Below the pieces are notes generated by a model. That model ran no database searches. It was given only the letters and a program-made list of their open reading frames with translations, and was not told the DNA's origin. Shown here piece by piece: positions 18,013-30,467 of a stretch of 64,000 nt of DNA (position 1 is its first letter; the number at the start of each line of letters is the position of its first letter). Location: assembly GCF_000263715.2 (NCBI RefSeq), contig NZ_CM001514.1:6076498-6140497 (forward strand). The letters are read 5' to 3'. The DNA comes from Pseudomonas synxantha BG33R (GTDB lineage: Bacteria > Pseudomonadota > Gammaproteobacteria > Pseudomonadales > Pseudomonadaceae). The translations under genes were made by a program, and so were the position numbers.

Positions 18013-19509
18013 ATGTCCCTCGCTATCGTGCACAGCCGCGCCCAGGTCGGCGTCGAAGCCCCCGCCGTCACCGTTGAAGTGCATATGGCCAATGGCTTGC
18101 CATCGCTGACGCTGGTGGGCCTGCCGGAAACTGCAGTAAAGGAAAGCAAGGACCGCGTTCGCAGCGCCATTCTCAACTCGGCGCTGCAATACCCGGCCCG
18201 GCGCATCACCCTCAATCTCGCGCCCGCCGACCTACCCAAGGACGGCGGGCGCTTTGATCTGGCGATTGCCCTGGGGATCCTGGCGGCCAGTGTGCAAGTG
18301 CCGGCCTTGATGCTTGATGACGTGGAGTGCCTTGGTGAGTTGGCGTTATCGGGCGAGGTACGGGCGGTGAAGGGTGTGTTGCCGGCCGCGCTTGCGGCGC
18401 GCAAGGCCGGGCGCACCGTGATAGTGCCCAGGGCCAATGCCGAGGAAGCCTGCCTGGCGTCGGGGCTCAAAGTGATTGCGGTGGACCACCTGCTGCAAGT
18501 GGTGGCGCACCTTAATGGGCATGTGCCGATTGAGCCCTACAGGTCCGACGGCTTGCTGTACTTGAACAAGCCTTACCCGGACCTGAGTGAAGTGCAGGGC
18601 CAACTGGCAGCCAAGCGTGCCTTGCTGATTGCGGCGGCCGGCGCACATAACCTGCTGTTCAGCGGGCCACCCGGTACCGGCAAGACCCTGTTGGCCAGCC
18701 GCCTGCCGGGCTTGCTGCCACCGCTGAGCGAGCAGGAGGCGCTGGAAGTGGCCGCGATCCAATCCGTGGTCAGCCTGGCCCCCCTTAGCCATTGGCCTAA
18801 TCGCCCGTTTCGCCAGCCGCACCACTCGGCATCCGGCCCGGCGCTGGTGGGTGGCGGCTCGAAGCCGCAGCCGGGGGAAATCACCCTGGCCCATCACGGC
18901 GTGCTGTTTCTGGATGAGCTGCCGGAATTTGATCGCAAGGTACTGGAGGTGCTGCGCGAGCCATTGGAGTCGGGGCATATCGTGATCTCCCGAGCCAGGG
19001 ACCGGGTGAGTTTCCCGGCACGCTTCCAGTTGGTCGCGGCCATGAACCCCTGCCCGTGCGGCTACATGGGCGAACCCAGCGGGCGTTGTCGGTGCACGCC
19101 GGAGCAGATACAGCGCTATCGCAACAAGCTATCCGGGCCGCTTCTGGACCGGATTGATTTGCACCTGACAGTCGCCCGGGAGGTCACTGCGCTGAGCCCC
19201 TCCCAACAGGCCGGTGACACCACCGCGCAAGCGTCCGCCCAGGTGGCGCAAGCCCGTGAACGCCAGCACCAGCGCCAGGGTTGTGCCAATGCATTCCTCG
19301 ATCTGCCACGGCTACGCGAACACTGCCAGTTGACCAAAGCCGATGAAAGCTGGCTGGAAAGCGCGTGCGAACGACTGACATTATCGCTGCGTGCAGCCCA
19401 TCGGTTGCTCAAGGTGGCTCGCACCCTGGCGGACCTTGAGCAAGTGGAAGGCATCGCCCGCCATCATTTGGCGGAGGCGCTGCAGTACCGACCAGCCGCT
19501 CATGGCTAG
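18013..19509 (+). CDS. comM: YifB/ComM family Mg-chelatase-like AAA+ ATPase
   Basis: A 498-aa protein with an N-terminal Lon-S5-like domain (about 1-165), an AAA+ module with Walker A GPPGTGKT (218-225), a Walker B region (GVLFLDELPEF), a cysteine-rich insertion (NPCPCGYMGEPSGRCRC) and a C-terminal Mg-chelatase lid. In naturally competent bacteria ComM is a hexameric branch-migration helicase that extends recombination of incoming DNA. It is widely conserved also in species not known to be competent. The start ATG follows AAGGAACGAGC. Confidence 0.95.
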   Translation: MSLAIVHSRAQVGVEAPAVTVEVHMANGLPSLTLVGLPETAVKESKDRVRSAILNSALQYPARRITLNLAPADLPKDGGRFDLAIALGILAASVQVPALMLDDVECLGELALSGEVRAVKGVLPAALAARKAGRTVIVPRANAEEACLASGLKVIAVDHLLQVVAHLNGHVPIEPYRSDGLLYLNKPYPDLSEVQGQLAAKRALLIAAAGAHNLLFSGPPGTGKTLLASRLPGLLPPLSEQEALEVAAIQSVVSLAPLSHWPNRPFRQPHHSASGPALVGGGSKPQPGEITLAHHGVLFLDELPEFDRKVLEVLREPLESGHIVISRARDRVSFPARFQLVAAMNPCPCGYMGEPSGRCRCTPEQIQRYRNKLSGPLLDRIDLHLTVAREVTALSPSQQAGDTTAQASAQVAQARERQHQRQGCANAFLDLPRLREHCQLTKADESWLESACERLTLSLRAAHRLLKVARTLADLEQVEGIARHHLAEALQYRPAAHG

Positions 19510-19515
19510 CACTTG

Positions 19516-20091
19516 TCAGGCAAAATCCAGCAGCAGCCTCGCCACTTCCAGCACCTCTTCCAGCACCGCTTCTGCCGACTCTGCGGAAGGCTTGAGCATC
19601 AGGTCATCGGCATAGCCCATCGCCAGGGCGAAGATCTGCCGTGCAGCGCGCTGACACGACTCGCAGCGAAAGACGCCATCGGCAACGCCCCGCTCGATCA
19701 CTTCGGCAAGCATGCCTTGCCACTGGGCGTTGATCACCAGGTAAGCCTGGGCCATTTGCGGGTCGTGCATGGCTTCGTCCCAGGCGTCGAGCCACAGCGC
19801 CCAAGCGGCGTCAGCGGTGCTGGGCAGACAGTCGCGCAAGAACCCCATAAGCGCTTCTAGCGGTGGAGCATCGGTCAACGGCTCGCGCACTTCATCCAAT
19901 TGCTCATTGGCAAAGCGCACAAAAGCTTCGCGACGCAGTTCATTCCAGTCACTGAAGTAGTGATAGACGTGACTACGCGACAGCCCGGCATGTTCGGCCA
20001 AGTCACGGGTGGACACATCGGCGAAACCCTTGCTGCGAAACAGCTCAAGAGCGGCGGCGATGATCTGGTCTTTACGGTCGATACGCGACAT
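19516..20091 (-). CDS. TetR-family transcriptional regulator
   Basis: A 191-aa repressor-type protein. The N-terminal helix-turn-helix is at about 8-52 (IIAAALELFRSKGFADVSTRDLAEHAGLSRSHVYHYF). The C-terminal ligand domain has TetR_C-like helices (AAWALWLDAWDEAMHDP). The start at 20091 is backed by AAGGAA; the open frame continues upstream across the operators and is rejected. It is divergent from an ABC-type membrane protein; two palindromes between them are the likely operators, suggesting autoregulation and control of the neighbour. Confidence 0.9.
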   Translation of the reverse strand: MSRIDRKDQIIAAALELFRSKGFADVSTRDLAEHAGLSRSHVYHYFSDWNELRREAFVRFANEQLDEVREPLTDAPPLEALMGFLRDCLPSTADAAWALWLDAWDEAMHDPQMAQAYLVINAQWQGMLAEVIERGVADGVFRCESCQRAARQIFALAMGYADDLMLKPSAESAEAVLEEVLEVARLLLDFA

Positions 20092-20127
20092 GGGCAATTC
20101 CTTCGGGCGCCGGTAGATGAGCGGCGC

Positions 20128-20157
20128 TTGCTTTTTGAGCGATCGCTCAAGGATACT
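20128..20157 (+). promoter_or_regulatory. Putative promoter of the orphan ABC membrane gene
   Basis: TTGCTT (20128-20133) and GATACT (20152-20157) are 18 bp apart. The first palindrome fills the spacer between them, the classical position for repression. Confidence 0.4.
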
Positions 20158-20172
20158 TGAGCAGTCGCTCAA
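20135..20172. promoter_or_regulatory. Tandem palindromic operators (probable TetR sites)
   Basis: TTGAGCGATCGCTCAA (20135-20150) is a perfect 16-bp palindrome. TTGAGCAGTCGCTCAA (20157-20172) is a second copy with a changed centre. The two start 22 bp apart, about two helical turns. They lie 43 bp from the tetR start and 31 bp from the start of the divergent gene. Confidence 0.8.
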
Positions 20173-20203
20173 TAATAGCGTCTATCACTCCTTTGGTGCA
20201 CCC

Positions 20204-21118
20204 ATGACATCCGTCACCCCACAAATTCTGATCGAACAAAGCCAGAAAATCGGCCAGCAGTCCGCCAGCCAGACACTCAAGGCTATTGCCAAAGCTTATC
20301 CCGGCAAGCTGTCTTGCACTTTGTCACTGGTGGCGCTGGAGAACGCACTGTTGTTGGCCTACCCGCTGTTTGCCGGGTTCGCGGTGGATTCGATTATCCG
20401 CGGCGATGCCACCAGTGCGTTGTTCTATGCCGCCGTAGTCATGGCGTTCTGGGTGGTCGGGGCGGCACGGCGAGCGCTGGATACACGCACGTTCACGCGC
20501 ATTTACGCCGACCTTGCGGTGCCAGTCATCCTCAACCAGCGCCAACAGAACCACAGCACCTCGAAATCGGCGGCACGGGTGGTGCTGGCACGGGAGTTTG
20601 TCGACTTCTTTGAAAAGCACGTGCCAATCATCGCCACGGCGTTGGTATCGATCGTGGGCGCTGCGGTAATGTTGATCGTGATTGAGCCGTGGGTAGGCAT
20701 GGCCTGTCTGGCCGCGCTGCTGCTGTGCATCACCTTGTTGCCACGCTTTGCACAGCGCAATCAGGAACTACACGAGCGCCTGAATAACCGCCTGGAGAAA
20801 GAAATCGGCCTGGTCGAAAAAGTCGGCGCGCCGACCCTGCGACGTCACTACCAGGTGCTGTCACGCCTGCGCATCTGGCTTTCAGACCGCGAGGCTGCGG
20901 CGTACCTGTTTCTCGGTACGCTCGCGGCTTTGCTGTTTGTGGTCGCGATCAGCCAGTTGGCCTTGTCCCCAGCGGTCAAGGCCGGCCACATCTACGCAGT
21001 GATGACTTACCTGTGGACCTTCGTGACCAGCATGGATGAAGCGCCAGGCATGGTCGACCAACTGGCGCGGCTCAAGGACATCGGCAAGCGCGTAGACCCA
21101 GGGCTGGGCGACCACTAA
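20204..21118 (+). CDS. ABC-transporter six-helix membrane domain protein without ATPase
   Basis: A 304-aa inner-membrane protein made only of an ABC exporter-type transmembrane domain (six helices, for example LALVALENALLLAYPLF-like at about 45-65, ALFYAAVVMAFWVVGAA, ATALVSIVGAAVMLIVI, LGTLAALLFVVAISQLAL). There is no Walker A, signature or Walker B motif, and the protein ends where a nucleotide-binding domain would begin (LARLKDIGKRVDPGLGDH). No NBD gene is adjacent. It may pair with an ATPase encoded elsewhere or act without one. The ATG at 20204 lies after the operators. Confidence 0.82.
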   Translation: MTSVTPQILIEQSQKIGQQSASQTLKAIAKAYPGKLSCTLSLVALENALLLAYPLFAGFAVDSIIRGDATSALFYAAVVMAFWVVGAARRALDTRTFTRIYADLAVPVILNQRQQNHSTSKSAARVVLAREFVDFFEKHVPIIATALVSIVGAAVMLIVIEPWVGMACLAALLLCITLLPRFAQRNQELHERLNNRLEKEIGLVEKVGAPTLRRHYQVLSRLRIWLSDREAAAYLFLGTLAALLFVVAISQLALSPAVKAGHIYAVMTYLWTFVTSMDEAPGMVDQLARLKDIGKRVDPGLGDH

Positions 21119-21121
21119 GCC

Positions 21122-23098
21122 TCAACGAAACCGGTCCACCTCCTGACGCAGGCCTGCCGCCAGGGTTTCCAGTTCCTTGGCGGTGACTGCCAGGTTCGAC
21201 ACCACTTCACGCTGCTCGCTGTTGGCCAGGGCAATGCTTTGCAAGTTACTGCTGAGCAGGGTTGCGGTGCTGCTCTGCTCCTGGGTGGCGGTGGTGATCG
21301 CAGCGAATTGCTGGCCGGCCGAGCGGCTTTGCTCATCGATACGCGCCAGGGCCGAGGCGACGTCGGCGTTGCGCGACAGGCCGTCCTGCATCAATACCTT
21401 GCCGTGTTCCATGGTGCTGATGGCGTTGCCGGTTTCCTGCTGGATGCTCTGGATCATCGCCGAAATTTCATCGGTGGCCTGGCGGGTGCGCGAGGCCAGG
21501 TTACGCACTTCGTCGGCGACCACGGCAAAACCGCGGCCTTGCTCACCGGCGCGGGCGGCTTCGATGGCGGCGTTGAGCGCCAGCAGGTTGGTCTGTTCGG
21601 CGATGGAGGTAATCACACCGACGATCCCGCCGATTTCCTGGGAGCGCTGGCCCAGGGTGTTGATCACTGCGGCTGTGCTGTTCAGGGCAGTGGCAATATG
21701 CTCCAGCGACGATGACGCCTCTTGCATCGAGGTGCGGCCGATCCGGGTCTGCTGGGCATTCTCTTGCGCCAGGCGCTCGGTATTGCCCATGTTGTCGGCG
21801 ATGTTCAACGAGGTAGCGCTGAACTCTTCCACCGCGCCGGCCATGCTGGTGATCTCGCCAGACTGTTGCTCCATGCCTTCGTAGGCACCACCGGAGAGCC
21901 CCGACAGCGCCTGGGCGCGGCTGTTGACCTGTTCGGCAGCACTGCGGATATGCGAAACCATGGTCGACAGCGCTTCACCCATCTGATTGAAGCTGCGCGC
22001 CAACTGCCCGATCTCGTCATGGCTGGACACGTTAAGGCGTGCGCTCAAGTCGCCCGCACCCAGAGCTTGCGCCTGGCGTACCAAATCACTCAGTGGCGCC
22101 AGCTTGCTGCGCAACAGCCACACCGTGGCGCCCACTGCCAGCAACATCGCCAGCACACTGCCGATCACCAGGCGGATCCCGACTTCCCACGTCACGGCGC
22201 GAATTTCCGCCTTGGGCATACTTGCCACCACCGCCCAGGGGCCGCCTTCGAACGGCACCGAAACGCTGTAGAAATCTTCGTTTTTGTCGCTCCAGAAACG
22301 CCCTGCCCCCGGCGTCTTTGCCAGGTCGAGCATCACGGTAATGGCCTGGTCCGGCGCCTGTACGCCGGCTGGCGGCACCAGCCAATGCTTCTGCTCATCC
22401 AGCAGCGCCAGGGAGCCGGTCTGGCCGAGGCGGAAGCGCTTGAGGTTTTCAAACTGGGCGTTCTGCGCGTCGGTGTAATCGAAACCGATAAACAGCACGG
22501 CGATGACCTTGCCGTTGCTGTCACGTACCGGGCTGTACTGGGTCATGTAGGAACGGTCGAACAATACCGCACGGCCGATATAGGTTTGCCCGTCGGCAAC
22601 ACGCTGGTATGCCGCGCCTTGGCGGTCAAGCACCGTACCGATGGCACGATTGCCATCCTGCTTGGTCAAGGAAGTGCTCACGCGGATAAAGTCGTCGCCG
22701 CTGCGCACGAATACGGTAGCCACACCGCCGGACATTTGCTTGAACTCGTCCACTTCTTCGAAGTTGTTGTTCAGCACCTCATTACCCAGGTACAGGCTCG
22801 GCGTCTGTACACCGGCCACGGCCACCGGTTGGTCGGCACGCACACTCAGGCCGGCGCCGAAGCGTTTTTCAAACAGCCCGCTCAAACGCTGGGTACTCTC
22901 GCGCAAGGTGCTGTGGAAGGTATTGAGTTGGTCGGCGAGCAAACGCGCCTCGCTGGCCAGGTGCTCCTCACGGGTGTCGAGGTTGGCGGAGTCGAGGGAA
23001 CGCAGGGCAAACACAGTGCTGCCGCTGATAACGACAGCCAGAATCACGGCAAGGGCGAGACCTAACTGGGAGGCAATCCGGGCACGAGGTTGAGACAT
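21122..23098 (-). CDS. Methyl-accepting chemotaxis protein (Cache-type sensor)
   Basis: A 658-aa chemoreceptor: TM1 (about 12-31), a large periplasmic double-Cache-like sensor (about 35-300, with [53 protein letters not shown]), TM2 (about 303-330), HAMP (about 332-385) and a cytoplasmic signalling domain with the hairpin tip [20 protein letters not shown]. It has no C-terminal CheR pentapeptide. The sensor resembles Cache_3-Cache_2 fusions that often bind small carboxylates or amines, but the ligand cannot be assigned. Convergent with the orphan ABC protein (3 bp apart). Confidence 0.94.
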   Translation of the reverse strand: MSQPRARIASQLGLALAVILAVVISGSTVFALRSLDSANLDTREEHLASEARLLADQLNTFHSTLRESTQRLSGLFEKRFGAGLSVRADQPVAVAGVQTPSLYLGNEVLNNNFEEVDEFKQMSGGVATVFVRSGDDFIRVSTSLTKQDGNRAIGTVLDRQGAAYQRVADGQTYIGRAVLFDRSYMTQYSPVRDSNGKVIAVLFIGFDYTDAQNAQFENLKRFRLGQTGSLALLDEQKHWLVPPAGVQAPDQAITVMLDLAKTPGAGRFWSDKNEDFYSVSVPFEGGPWAVVASMPKAEIRAVTWEVGIRLVIGSVLAMLLAVGATVWLLRSKLAPLSDLVRQAQALGAGDLSARLNVSSHDEIGQLARSFNQMGEALSTMVSHIRSAAEQVNSRAQALSGLSGGAYEGMEQQSGEITSMAGAVEEFSATSLNIADNMGNTERLAQENAQQTRIGRTSMQEASSSLEHIATALNSTAAVINTLGQRSQEIGGIVGVITSIAEQTNLLALNAAIEAARAGEQGRGFAVVADEVRNLASRTRQATDEISAMIQSIQQETGNAISTMEHGKVLMQDGLSRNADVASALARIDEQSRSAGQQFAAITTATQEQSSTATLLSSNLQSIALANSEQREVVSNLAVTAKELETLAAGLRQEVDRFR

Positions 23099-23276
23099 GA
23101 CAGCTCCTGGCCGAGGCCAGGATCATCCTGATCTCATAGCGCTGCTCGGCAAATTATCTAAGTGGGAAACGTTGGTGCACGATGGTTCCAACACACCTTC
23201 TTCGGCGGCACTTGGTAATACTTGAGCGAATCACAGGGGTATCCCGCAAACGATTGCATCAACCGCCGGCCCCTAC

Positions 23277-24197
23277 TCAATCGAGACGTTCAACCTGGGG
23301 CAACTCCATCGCTTTGACTTCACCTTGAAGAAACTCCGCCAGCCGTCGCAAGCGTTCCCCCCCGGGGCGGGTTTTCGGCCACACCAGGTAGTAACTTTCC
23401 CCACTGGCGACTGCCCTGGGCCACGGCAGGCTCAGGCGTCCCTGGGCGACATCTTCGGCCACCATCAACAAATCGCCCATGGACACGCCATAGCCACGCG
23501 CCGCCGCGATCATGCCCAACTCAAGGGTATCGAACACCTGCCCGCCCTTGAGAGACACCCGGGACGACAACCCCATGCGCTCCAGCCAGCTGCGCCAGTC
23601 ACGACGATCAGGCGTGGGATGCAACAACTCGGCACTCGCCAGGCGGGCAGCGTCCCAAGGTCCATCATCCAGCAGGTTCGGCGCGCCCACGGGGATCAGC
23701 AATTCGGGGAACAGGTAACTGGCCTCCCAGTCCGCCGGAAAACGCCCATCGCTCAACAACACCGCACAGTCGAAGGGTTCCTGGTTGAAGTCCACTTCAT
23801 CCACGCTCATCCACGCACTGGTCAGTTGCACCTCATTGCCTGGCTGCAAGGCGCGGAAGCGACTCAGGCGCGCCAATAGCCAGCGCATGGTCAAGGTGGA
23901 CGGTGCCTTCATACGCAGAATGTCATCTTCAGTATTCAAGGTATGACAGGCGCGCTCCAACGCAGCGAAGCCTTCGCGCACGCCGGGCAGCAACAGGCGC
24001 GCGGCTTCGGTGAGCTGCAGATTGCGACCGCTGCGCTGGAACAGGCGGCAGGCGAAATGCTCCTCGAGGGTGCGGATATGCCGGCTGACTGCACTTTGGG
24101 TGATGGACAGTTCCTGCGCCGCGCGGGTGAAGGAGTTGTGCCGGGAGGCGGCCTCAAATGCACGCAGGGCATACAAGGGAGGAAGACGACGAGACAT
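23277..24197 (-). CDS. LysR-family transcriptional regulator (GcvA type)
   Basis: A 306-aa LysR protein with a winged HTH at about 5-65 (LYALRAFEAASRHNSFTRAAQELSITQSAVSRHI) and a periplasmic-binding-protein-like effector domain (about 92-295). The RRLPPLYALRAFE start is typical of the GcvA subgroup. It is divergent from the MATE exporter gene, so it may control it; the effector is unknown. Confidence 0.92.
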   Translation of the reverse strand: MSRRLPPLYALRAFEAASRHNSFTRAAQELSITQSAVSRHIRTLEEHFACRLFQRSGRNLQLTEAARLLLPGVREGFAALERACHTLNTEDDILRMKAPSTLTMRWLLARLSRFRALQPGNEVQLTSAWMSVDEVDFNQEPFDCAVLLSDGRFPADWEASYLFPELLIPVGAPNLLDDGPWDAARLASAELLHPTPDRRDWRSWLERMGLSSRVSLKGGQVFDTLELGMIAAARGYGVSMGDLLMVAEDVAQGRLSLPWPRAVASGESYYLVWPKTRPGGERLRRLAEFLQGEVKAMELPQVERLD

Positions 24198-24349
24198 AGG
24201 GAAAGCTCCAACGGCGCAATATCGGCACCCTACCAGAATCAGTCAGGCATGAGTTTTAATCATGTGAGCGATCGCATTTATCCTTTTGTGCAACGCGCCC
24301 AAAGCGCCGAGAATCAATCTCTCCCCCATTTCCTGACTATTTGAGTGTG

Positions 24350-25753
24350 ATGATCATGCAACATCCGGCACGTACCGAACTCTGGGCCATTCTGCGGCTG
24401 TCGGGGCCGTTGATTGCCTCACAGTTGGCGCACATGCTGATGGTGCTGACCGACACCCTGATGATGGCGCGCCTGAGCCCCGAAGCCCTGGCCGGCGGCG
24501 GCCTGGGCGCGGCGAGCTATTCGTTCGTGGCGATCTTCTGCATCGGCGTGATTGCCGCGGTGGGCACCCTGGTCGCCATTCGTCACGGCGCAGGCGATAT
24601 CGACGGCGCCACGCGCCTCACCCAGGCCGGGCTGTGGCTGGCGTGGTTGATGGCCCTGGCAGCGGCGCTGCTGCTATGGAACTTGAAGCCGGTGCTGCTG
24701 ATGTTCGGCCAGACCGAAACCAACGTACAAGCGGCGGGGCAATTCCTCACCATCCTGCCTTTCGCCCTGCCCGGCTATCTGACTTTCATGGCGCTGCGCG
24801 GCTTTACCAGCGCGATCGGCAAGGCGACGCCGGTGATGGTGATCAGCCTGTGCGGCACCGTGGTCAACTATCTGCTCAATCACGCGTTGATCGAAGGCAT
24901 GTTCGGTCTGCCGAAGCTGGGCCTGATGGGCATTGGCCTGGTGACCGCCATTGTTGCCAACGGCATGGCGCTGGCATTGATGTGGTACATCCGCAGCAAC
25001 CGCGCCTATGCCGCCTACCCGCTGGGTACTGGACTGCTGCGCTTGAATACCCACTACCTGCGCGAGCTGTGGCGCCTGGGCCTGCCGATCGGCGGCACCT
25101 ATGCGGTAGAGGTCGGGCTGTTTGCCTTTGCGGCGTTGTGCATGGGCACCATGGGCAGCACCCAGTTGGCTGCGCATCAGATTGCCCTGCAAATTGTCTC
25201 GGTGGCGTTCATGGTACCGGCGGGGATGTCCTACGCGGTGACCATGCGCATCGGCCAGCATTACGGCGCCGGGCAGTTGTTGCAGGCACGCATGGCCGGT
25301 CGGGTCGGCATAGGCTTTGGTGCCATGGTAATGCTGGGATTTGCCGTAGTGTTGTGGCTGTTTTCCGACCCGTTGATCGGGCTGTTCCTCGACCATGACG
25401 ACCCGGCGTTCCATGACGTCATCGTCCTGGCCGTCAGCCTGCTGGCCGTCGCCGCGTGGTTTGAATTGTTCGACGGCGTGCAGACCATTGCCATGGGCTG
25501 CATCCGCGGCTTGAAAGACGCCAAGACTACCTTTCTGGTGGGATTGGGCTGCTACTGGCTGATCGGTGCGCCCTCGGCCTGGCTGATGGCGTTCACTTTA
25601 GGCTGGGGGCCCACCGGGGTGTGGTGGGGCTTGGCGCTGGGACTAGCGTGCGCGGCGGTAAGTCTGACCTGGGCGTTTGAGGCGAAGATGAAGCGGATGA
25701 TTCGGCGGGAGCCGGATGCTCCTGTTGGGTTCCAAGCGGCACTGCCTGACTAG
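24350..25753 (+). CDS. MATE-family multidrug/Na+ antiporter (NorM type)
   Basis: A 467-aa inner-membrane protein with 12 predicted helices in two bundles and NorM features: PLIASQLAHMLMVLTDTLMMARLSPEALAGGGLG at the start, and FDGVQTIAMGCIRGLKD in the C-half. It probably expels cationic compounds using a Na+ or H+ gradient. Three in-frame starts (24341 TTG, 24350 ATG, 24356 ATG) lie within 15 bp and none has a clear ribosome-binding site, so the N-terminus is uncertain by a few residues. Confidence 0.92.
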   Translation: MIMQHPARTELWAILRLSGPLIASQLAHMLMVLTDTLMMARLSPEALAGGGLGAASYSFVAIFCIGVIAAVGTLVAIRHGAGDIDGATRLTQAGLWLAWLMALAAALLLWNLKPVLLMFGQTETNVQAAGQFLTILPFALPGYLTFMALRGFTSAIGKATPVMVISLCGTVVNYLLNHALIEGMFGLPKLGLMGIGLVTAIVANGMALALMWYIRSNRAYAAYPLGTGLLRLNTHYLRELWRLGLPIGGTYAVEVGLFAFAALCMGTMGSTQLAAHQIALQIVSVAFMVPAGMSYAVTMRIGQHYGAGQLLQARMAGRVGIGFGAMVMLGFAVVLWLFSDPLIGLFLDHDDPAFHDVIVLAVSLLAVAAWFELFDGVQTIAMGCIRGLKDAKTTFLVGLGCYWLIGAPSAWLMAFTLGWGPTGVWWGLALGLACAAVSLTWAFEAKMKRMIRREPDAPVGFQAALPD

Positions 25754-25770
25754 CGAGTGCACGCGGTCCA

Positions 25771-25859
25771 TGTGGGAGCTGGCTTGCCTGCGATAGCGGT
25801 GTGTCAGGCTAATCATTATTAGCTGAACGACCGCTATCGCAGGCAAGCCAGCTCCCACA
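25771..25859. repeat. REPIN between convergent genes
   Basis: TGTGGGAGCTGGCTTGCCTGC, then CGATAGCGGT, and the exact inverse ACCGCTATCG / GCAGGCAAGCCAGCTCCCACA at the other end, with about 30 bp between. It is a long near-perfect imperfect hairpin between the MATE and proE-like genes. Confidence 0.93.
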
Positions 25860-25878
25860 TTTGAACCACTTTGAAGGC

Positions 25879-27543
25879 TTAGCCCAACAGTGCCTGCTGG
25901 CTTTGCCCAAACATCAGGTACTCCACCAGTTCCGCCAACGGCAACGGCTTGCTGATCAGGTACCCCTGGGCCTGGTCACAACCGAACAACCGCAACAGCT
26001 CAAGCTGCTCAGGTGTTTCCACACCTTCGGCCACCACTTCCAGGTTGAGGTTGTGGGCCAGGTTGATCATCGCGTGTACCAATTTGCGGTTTTCTTCGCG
26101 CTCTTCCATGCCGCCGACAAAACTTTTGTCGATCTTCAACAAAGCGATCGGCAGGCTGTTGAGGTGTACGAATGACGAAAACCCGGTGCCGAAGTCATCC
26201 AGGGAGAACCGCACGCCGAGGCGGCCCAGGGCGTCCATGGTCTGCTTGACCAGATCGCTGCGGCGCATCACCGCGGTTTCAGTCAATTCGAACTCCAGCC
26301 ATTGCGCTTCCACGCCACGCTCGGCAATCAGGCGACTGAGTGTGGAGAGCAATTGGCTGTCCTGGAACTGGCGAAACGACAGGTTGACGGCCATGTGCAG
26401 CGGCGGCAGGCCGCGTTCGCGCAGGTCTTGCATGTCGCGCAGGGCCCGGGAGATCACCCAGTAGCCCAAAGGCACGATCAGGCCACTCTGCTCGGCCAGC
26501 GGCACGAATTCGCTGGGTGGCAACAAGCCGCGCTCACCGTGGCGCCAGCGCACCAGGGCTTCGAGGCCGACGATATGACCGTCGTCCAAGTCCAGGCGCG
26601 GCTGGTAATGCAGCTCCAGCTCATCGCGGCGCAAAGCCCGGCGCAGTTCACTTTCCAGGTCGGCCAGGCTGCGAGCGTTGCGGTTGATGCGTTCATTGAA
26701 GATGTGAAAGGTGCAGCCCTGGGTGCTTTTGGCCTGCTGCATGGCGATATGGGCGTGCCACATCAACGGGTCAGCGCCGGCGCGGGCGCGGGCATGTGCC
26801 ACGCCCAGGCTGCAGCCGATCAACAGGCTTTCGCCATCGACCCAGTAAGGCTCGGCCATCACTTCGGTGATGCGCTCGGCCATCCACTCGGCACGCTGGG
26901 GCGCGCGACGGGTGTCGATCAGCAAGGCAAATTCATCGCTGCCCAGCCGCGCCAGCTGGTCCCCGGCTTCGAGCTGGCTCTTGAGCCGCGACACCACTTG
27001 CAGGATCAACCGATCGCCGGCCTGGTGGCCGAGGGCGTCGTTGGCATGACGGAAGTTGTCCAGGTCCAGGTGGCCCAGAGCCAGGCCGCGGCCTTCGTTG
27101 TCCGCCAGCCGAGCCGCCAGCAGTGTCTGGAAGCCCTGGCGGTTGGCGATACCGGTGAGCGGGTCCTGCTCGGCCAAGCGCTGCAAGGTGTTCTCCAGAA
27201 CGCCGCGCTCGCGCACATGGCGCAAGCAGCGGCGCAATGTTTCAGGGTCCAGCCCATTCAGGATCAACCAGTCGCTGACACCGAGCGGCGACACCAGCGG
27301 CTCCTGCTCCAACAGCAATACACACGGCAAGCTGCAGCGGCCAGGACCGGGCTGCAGGCTGGGCGTGGTCAATAACACGGCGCCCTGATCGTCATCGAAC
27401 AGACGACTCACCGAGTCCCAGTTGGGTGCACTGATCAGCACAGCCCCTTCGCCCATCGGCACCAGGCACTCGCGCAACAACGCTGCCCATGCAGGCTCTT
27501 CGGCCAGCAGCAGCAAACGCAAGGGTTCGACAGGCGTAGACAA
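25879..27543 (-). CDS. proE: Degenerate GGDEF-EAL protein, probable c-di-GMP phosphodiesterase (ProE-like)
   Basis: A 554-aa protein with an N-terminal receiver-like region lacking a clear Asp box (about 1-115), a GGDEF domain whose signature reads GSDEF (201-205) and an EAL domain with EAL intact at 328-330, DDFGTG and EGVET. The degenerate cyclase site with a complete EAL core argues for phosphodiesterase output, as for ProE in P. aeruginosa, which also sits next to rep. It starts at TTG 27543 with GGGAG just upstream. Confidence 0.85.
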   Translation of the reverse strand: MSTPVEPLRLLLLAEEPAWAALLRECLVPMGEGAVLISAPNWDSVSRLFDDDQGAVLLTTPSLQPGPGRCSLPCVLLLEQEPLVSPLGVSDWLILNGLDPETLRRCLRHVRERGVLENTLQRLAEQDPLTGIANRQGFQTLLAARLADNEGRGLALGHLDLDNFRHANDALGHQAGDRLILQVVSRLKSQLEAGDQLARLGSDEFALLIDTRRAPQRAEWMAERITEVMAEPYWVDGESLLIGCSLGVAHARARAGADPLMWHAHIAMQQAKSTQGCTFHIFNERINRNARSLADLESELRRALRRDELELHYQPRLDLDDGHIVGLEALVRWRHGERGLLPPSEFVPLAEQSGLIVPLGYWVISRALRDMQDLRERGLPPLHMAVNLSFRQFQDSQLLSTLSRLIAERGVEAQWLEFELTETAVMRRSDLVKQTMDALGRLGVRFSLDDFGTGFSSFVHLNSLPIALLKIDKSFVGGMEEREENRKLVHAMINLAHNLNLEVVAEGVETPEQLELLRLFGCDQAQGYLISKPLPLAELVEYLMFGQSQQALLG

Positions 27544-27819
27544 GCTAACTCCCTAGACTCTGCTAAATTTCGTGAGCGATGGCATTATGACGTGCGGCCT
27601 GGCAATGATAAATGCGTGACAAATGCATGACAGATGATAGGTGTTATCAAACACGCAGACTGTGAAAAATAGTCTGAGTATTCCCCACATCCTGCGGCAA
27701 AGTAGCAAAACCGGCAAATTTAGATCGAGTGGTACGTCACACCGTCGTTCTAAGGCAGCAGAATCTTGCCAGCCTGTTAAAATGCCCGCCCTTTTGAACA
27801 ACGACTCCTAAAACTCCGT
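27544..27819. other. Divergent proE/rep intergenic region
   Basis: A 276-bp AT-richer gap holding the promoters of the two divergent genes. A small dyad AGACT-N9-AGTCT is at 27657-27675, and a TTAAAAT -10-like element is close to rep (about 27777-27783). No gene is visible. Confidence 0.5.
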
Positions 27820-30460
<2,641 letters not shown>

Positions 30461-30467
30461 ATCAACG

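Noticed and set aside
21722..23065. 447-codon plus-strand frame opposite the chemoreceptor gene
   Set aside because: Antisense shadow of a well-supported methyl-accepting chemotaxis protein.
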